A DNA stretch of 7,244 nt, from positions 1 to 7,244 of the forward strand of contig CAYNGH010000164.1 of the NCBI GenBank assembly GCA_964396845.1, given 5' to 3'. A model generated the notes under the pieces. The model saw nothing but the letters and a program-made list of their open reading frames with translations, searched no databases and was not told where the DNA came from. Origin of the DNA: CAYNGH01 sp964396845 (GTDB lineage Bacteria > Vulcanimicrobiota > JAJTBE01 > CAYNGH01). This document shows positions 5,144 to 7,244 of this stretch, piece by piece. Within the stretch, counting starts at the first letter, position 1; each line of letters begins with the position of its first letter. The translations under genes were made by a program, and so were the position numbers.

Positions 5144-6982
5144 TTAACAGATTTTAATCCCTCTGGGGGTATATGAGGTATGCAGAAGCTCATGGCTCTT
5201 GTGACCGCATGGCCCCTCGGTGAGGAATTCATCATACAGTTTCTTTACAACGGGATTCTCATGGGATTTCCGATAAGTCATCACCTGATCCTCGTCGTAT
5301 ATTGCCTTTGCCCTTTCCTGGCGGATTTCCGGGGTTGTGGGGATGGGTTGTCCCCCGCCCCCCAGGCAACCGCCGGGGCAGGCCATCAGTTCGATGAAGT
5401 GATAGTCCGACAGTTTCCCCTGGCGGAGCTGTTCGATTACCCATCTGTCATTTTTCAGACCATGAGCAATCATAACCTTCAGAGTAGCCCCTTCCAGGAA
5501 TTTCCACTCGGGGACTGCCTTCTTGATGGGAAGCTCCGCAGTGCGGATGCCGTCCATTCCCCGGACCGGGGTGATGTTCAGCCCTTCAAAGGGGACTTCC
5601 TCTCCGGTGACAATCTCGTATGCGGTGCGGATAGCCGCCTCCATGACCCCGCCGGTGGCGCCGAATATGATGCCGGCACCGGATCCCAGGCCCACCGGGT
5701 CGTCAAACTCGCTGTCGGGCACTTGGGGCAGGTCAACTCCCGCTTCCTTGATCATCCGGGCAAGTTCCCTGGTGGTCAGGGCAAAATCCACATCCCGATA
5801 ACCGGAATCTTCCATCTCGGGCCTCTCGCACTCATACTTCTTTGCAGTGCAGGGCATCAGGGATACGCTGACGATGTCCGCCGGGTCAATCCCTGCCTTC
5901 TTTGCATAATATGTCTTTATGATGGCGCCGAACATCTGCTGGGGACTCTTGCATGTGGAGAGATGATCCAGAAGATCCGGGGCGCAGTGCTCCATAAACT
6001 TGATCCATCCCGGTGAACAGGAAGTAAGCTGAGGCAGGGCCACAGGCTTCTTTTCCACCAGTGCCTTTTTCAGACGCAGGAGAAGTTCCGTCCCTTCCTC
6101 CAGAATAGTCACATCGGCAGTGAAGTTGGTGTCAAACACCTTGTCAAAACCAGCCCGGTGAAGGGCGGTATTGAGCCTCTTGGTGACGGCAGTTCCCGGT
6201 TCCAGGGCGAATTCCTCGCCGATGGCGGCCCTGGGCGCCGGTGCGGTCTGGATGACCACGTGCTTTTTAGGATCTTCGATGGCTTCCCATACCAGGTCCG
6301 TATCATCCCTCTCGGTAAGGGCCCCGGTGGGACAGCGGTTGATGCACTGCCCGCAGGCTACGCAGAGAGAATCCATCATATCCTTCTCGTCGAAGGTGGC
6401 GATGCGGACTTCATTGCCCCGCCCCACAACGCCGATGGCCCCGGCGGTCTGGAGATCGATGCATGTGCGGACACACCGGAAGCATCCGATGCACTTGTTC
6501 ATATCCCGGACAATGGGGGAATCTTTGAGAATCGGGAACTTGGGTTTTTCCAGCTTGCCGAAGGGTTCTCCGTCAACGCCGTATTCCTCGGAAAGCTCCT
6601 GAAGCTCGCAGGTGCCGGAACGAAGGCAGGTGGTGCAGTTGCCGTAATGCTCCGACAAAAGCAGGTCCAGCACATTCCGACGGGCTTTTCGAATTTCCGG
6701 CGACCAGGTTTTTACCTTTGTGGGCTGGGTGATGGGATAAGTGCAGGCAGTCTGAAGATTCCGCTGGCCTTCCACCTCCACCACGCACATCCGGCAGGCT
6801 CCCGCCAGACCAAGGTCCTTGTGATAACAAAGAGTAGGGATCCTCACCCCGATCTTTTCCGCTGCTTCAAGGATGGTGGTATTGACAGGGACTTTTACTT
6901 CCATCCCGTCGATTTCCACCCTCATCAGTTCGCCAAGCTTTTTCTCGGCGGTTCTATCTATGGTTGCGCTTTTTTCTGACAT
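5144..6982 (-). CDS. hydA: NADH-linked [FeFe] hydrogenase catalytic subunit (HydA/HndD, group A)
   Basis: This cytoplasmic catalytic subunit of 612 residues interconverts protons and H2 using electrons passed from the NADH-oxidising subunit. Clusters in order: [2Fe-2S] ferredoxin-type C52, C63, C66, C80; His-ligated [4Fe-4S] H112, C116, C119, C125; two [4Fe-4S] clusters with C164/C167/C170/C174 and C207/C210/C213/C217. The H-cluster domain follows: L1 TSCSPGW (320-326), L2 MPCTAKKYE (376-384, C378) and L3 ELMACPGGCLGGGGQP (531-546, C535 and C539). L1 has Ser323 where many enzymes have a second Cys. The protein ends at GPCGHKSHELLHT plus a short tail, with no extra C-terminal cluster domain. 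The gene starts 21 bases after the NuoF-like gene and is last in its operon, consistent with a HydB-HydA pair. H-cluster maturases are not in the window. Confidence 0.96.
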   Translation of the reverse strand: MSEKSATIDRTAEKKLGELMRVEIDGMEVKVPVNTTILEAAEKIGVRIPTLCYHKDLGLAGACRMCVVEVEGQRNLQTACTYPITQPTKVKTWSPEIRKARRNVLDLLLSEHYGNCTTCLRSGTCELQELSEEYGVDGEPFGKLEKPKFPILKDSPIVRDMNKCIGCFRCVRTCIDLQTAGAIGVVGRGNEVRIATFDEKDMMDSLCVACGQCINRCPTGALTERDDTDLVWEAIEDPKKHVVIQTAPAPRAAIGEEFALEPGTAVTKRLNTALHRAGFDKVFDTNFTADVTILEEGTELLLRLKKALVEKKPVALPQLTSCSPGWIKFMEHCAPDLLDHLSTCKSPQQMFGAIIKTYYAKKAGIDPADIVSVSLMPCTAKKYECERPEMEDSGYRDVDFALTTRELARMIKEAGVDLPQVPDSEFDDPVGLGSGAGIIFGATGGVMEAAIRTAYEIVTGEEVPFEGLNITPVRGMDGIRTAELPIKKAVPEWKFLEGATLKVMIAHGLKNDRWVIEQLRQGKLSDYHFIELMACPGGCLGGGGQPIPTTPEIRQERAKAIYDEDQVMTYRKSHENPVVKKLYDEFLTEGPCGHKSHELLHTSYTPRGIKIC

Positions 6983-6994
6983 CAGTTGTAATAT

Positions 6995-7000
6995 CCTCCT
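6995..7000 (-). promoter_or_regulatory. Ribosome binding site of hydA with long spacing
   Basis: A full AGGAGG on the minus strand sits 12 bases before the hydA ATG. That is longer than the usual 5-9 bases, but it is the only strong site in the 21-base gap between the two hydrogenase genes, and no better start codon lies nearer to it. Confidence 0.6.
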
Positions 7001-7003
7001 CGG

Positions 7004-7244
7004 TTATTGCTTGCAGGGAACCCGCCCCAGGATCTCATCGGCGAAGTTGTCAATTATGGCTACAAAAATATTTGAAGATGTCTGTCCCAGTCCGCATTTG
7101 GATGCTTTCTGCATGGACATGGAAAGGGACCTGAGATCCTTCAAATGACGGGATGAGCATCTCCCCTCCCGGAGTTTCTGGATCCCTTCCAAGAGCTTCA
7201 CATTGCCCTTCCGGCAGAGGAAGCACTGGCCACAGCTCTCCTCC
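7004..7244 (-). CDS. hydB: NuoF/HydB-like NADH-oxidising hydrogenase subunit, C-terminal end only
   Basis: Only the last 79 complete codons are in the window; the gene continues beyond 7244. The visible part begins with ESCGQCFLC and ends with KCGLGQT followed by about 25 residues. This gives C-x2-C-x2-C-x39-C, the N3-type [4Fe-4S] ligand pattern of NuoF, the 51-kDa NADH-dehydrogenase subunit, and of the HydB/HndC hydrogenase subunit. In these complexes this subunit binds FMN and NADH and passes electrons on to the catalytic subunit. The protein stops soon after the cluster motif, at GRVPCKQ. It lacks the C-terminal two-cluster ferredoxin domain that many bifurcating HydB proteins carry. It is the upstream neighbour of hydA in the same operon (21-base gap). 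The flavin- and NADH-binding region lies outside the window, so the assignment rests on this tail plus context. Confidence 0.85.
   Translation of the reverse strand, partial: EESCGQCFLCRKGNVKLLEGIQKLREGRCSSRHLKDLRSLSMSMQKASKCGLGQTSSNIFVAIIDNFADEILGRVPCKQ

Noticed and set aside
5180..6016. 278-residue plus-strand ORF opposite hydA
   Set aside because: It is an antisense shadow of a GC-rich gene: no recognisable domain, while the opposite strand encodes all hydrogenase motifs.
6158..6979. 273-residue plus-strand ORF opposite the N-terminal half of hydA
   Set aside because: It is antisense to the iron-sulfur cluster domains of hydA and shows no domain or ribosome binding site of its own.

Overview
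The window reads as chromosome from an anaerobic, hydrogen-metabolising bacterium. The evidence is a multi-cluster, NADH-linked [FeFe] hydrogenase operon, classical sigma-70-type promoters, and bacterial tRNAs of which only one of three encodes its CCA end. Core genes are GC-rich. A spirochaete or a related anaerobic lineage would fit, but nothing in the window fixes the taxon.

Layout. (a) 1-1110, plus strand: the 3' part of a gene for a low-complexity acidic protein. It opens with nearly perfect 57-bp tandem repeats (19 residues each) and ends in a basic linker and a cysteine-pair zinc-ribbon tail. (b) 1131-1484: a tRNA-Val(CAC), tRNA-Asp(GTC), tRNA-Phe(GAA) cluster with a strong promoter in front and a hairpin terminator behind. 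(c) 1506-3000: a compact, AT-rich type II restriction-modification pair. A beta-class DNA methyltransferase is followed, with an 8-bp overlap, by an MjaI-family restriction endonuclease (family specificity CTAG). (d) 3013-3048: a bidirectional terminator between the restriction gene and the convergent genes that follow. (e) 3058-4959, minus strand: a sodium:solute symporter with a long acidic tail and its own predicted promoter. (f) 5144-7244, minus strand: the end of a hydrogenase operon, with a NuoF/HydB-like subunit (only its C-terminus in the window) followed by the catalytic [FeFe] subunit HydA/HndD and a terminator.

How the parts work together. HydB and HydA should form the electron path from NADH through flavin and iron-sulfur clusters to the H-cluster, coupling NADH oxidation to H2 production or the reverse. 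The methyltransferase should protect host DNA from the partner endonuclease. The whole 7.2-kb window contains a single CTAG tetranucleotide, inside the structurally constrained D-arm of tRNA-Asp, which agrees with the predicted specificity. The symporter has its own promoter and no visible functional tie to the hydrogenase.

Most notable points: the near-absence of CTAG; a HydB-like subunit that stops right after the NuoF core, without the C-terminal ferredoxin domain usual in electron-bifurcating enzymes; a TSCSPGW first H-cluster motif, where a serine falls at the position of a cluster-ligand cysteine; a perfect inverted repeat in front of the methyltransferase gene; and the freshly expanded 57-bp coding repeats. 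I see no CRISPR array, transposon, phage genes or wholly new multi-gene system.
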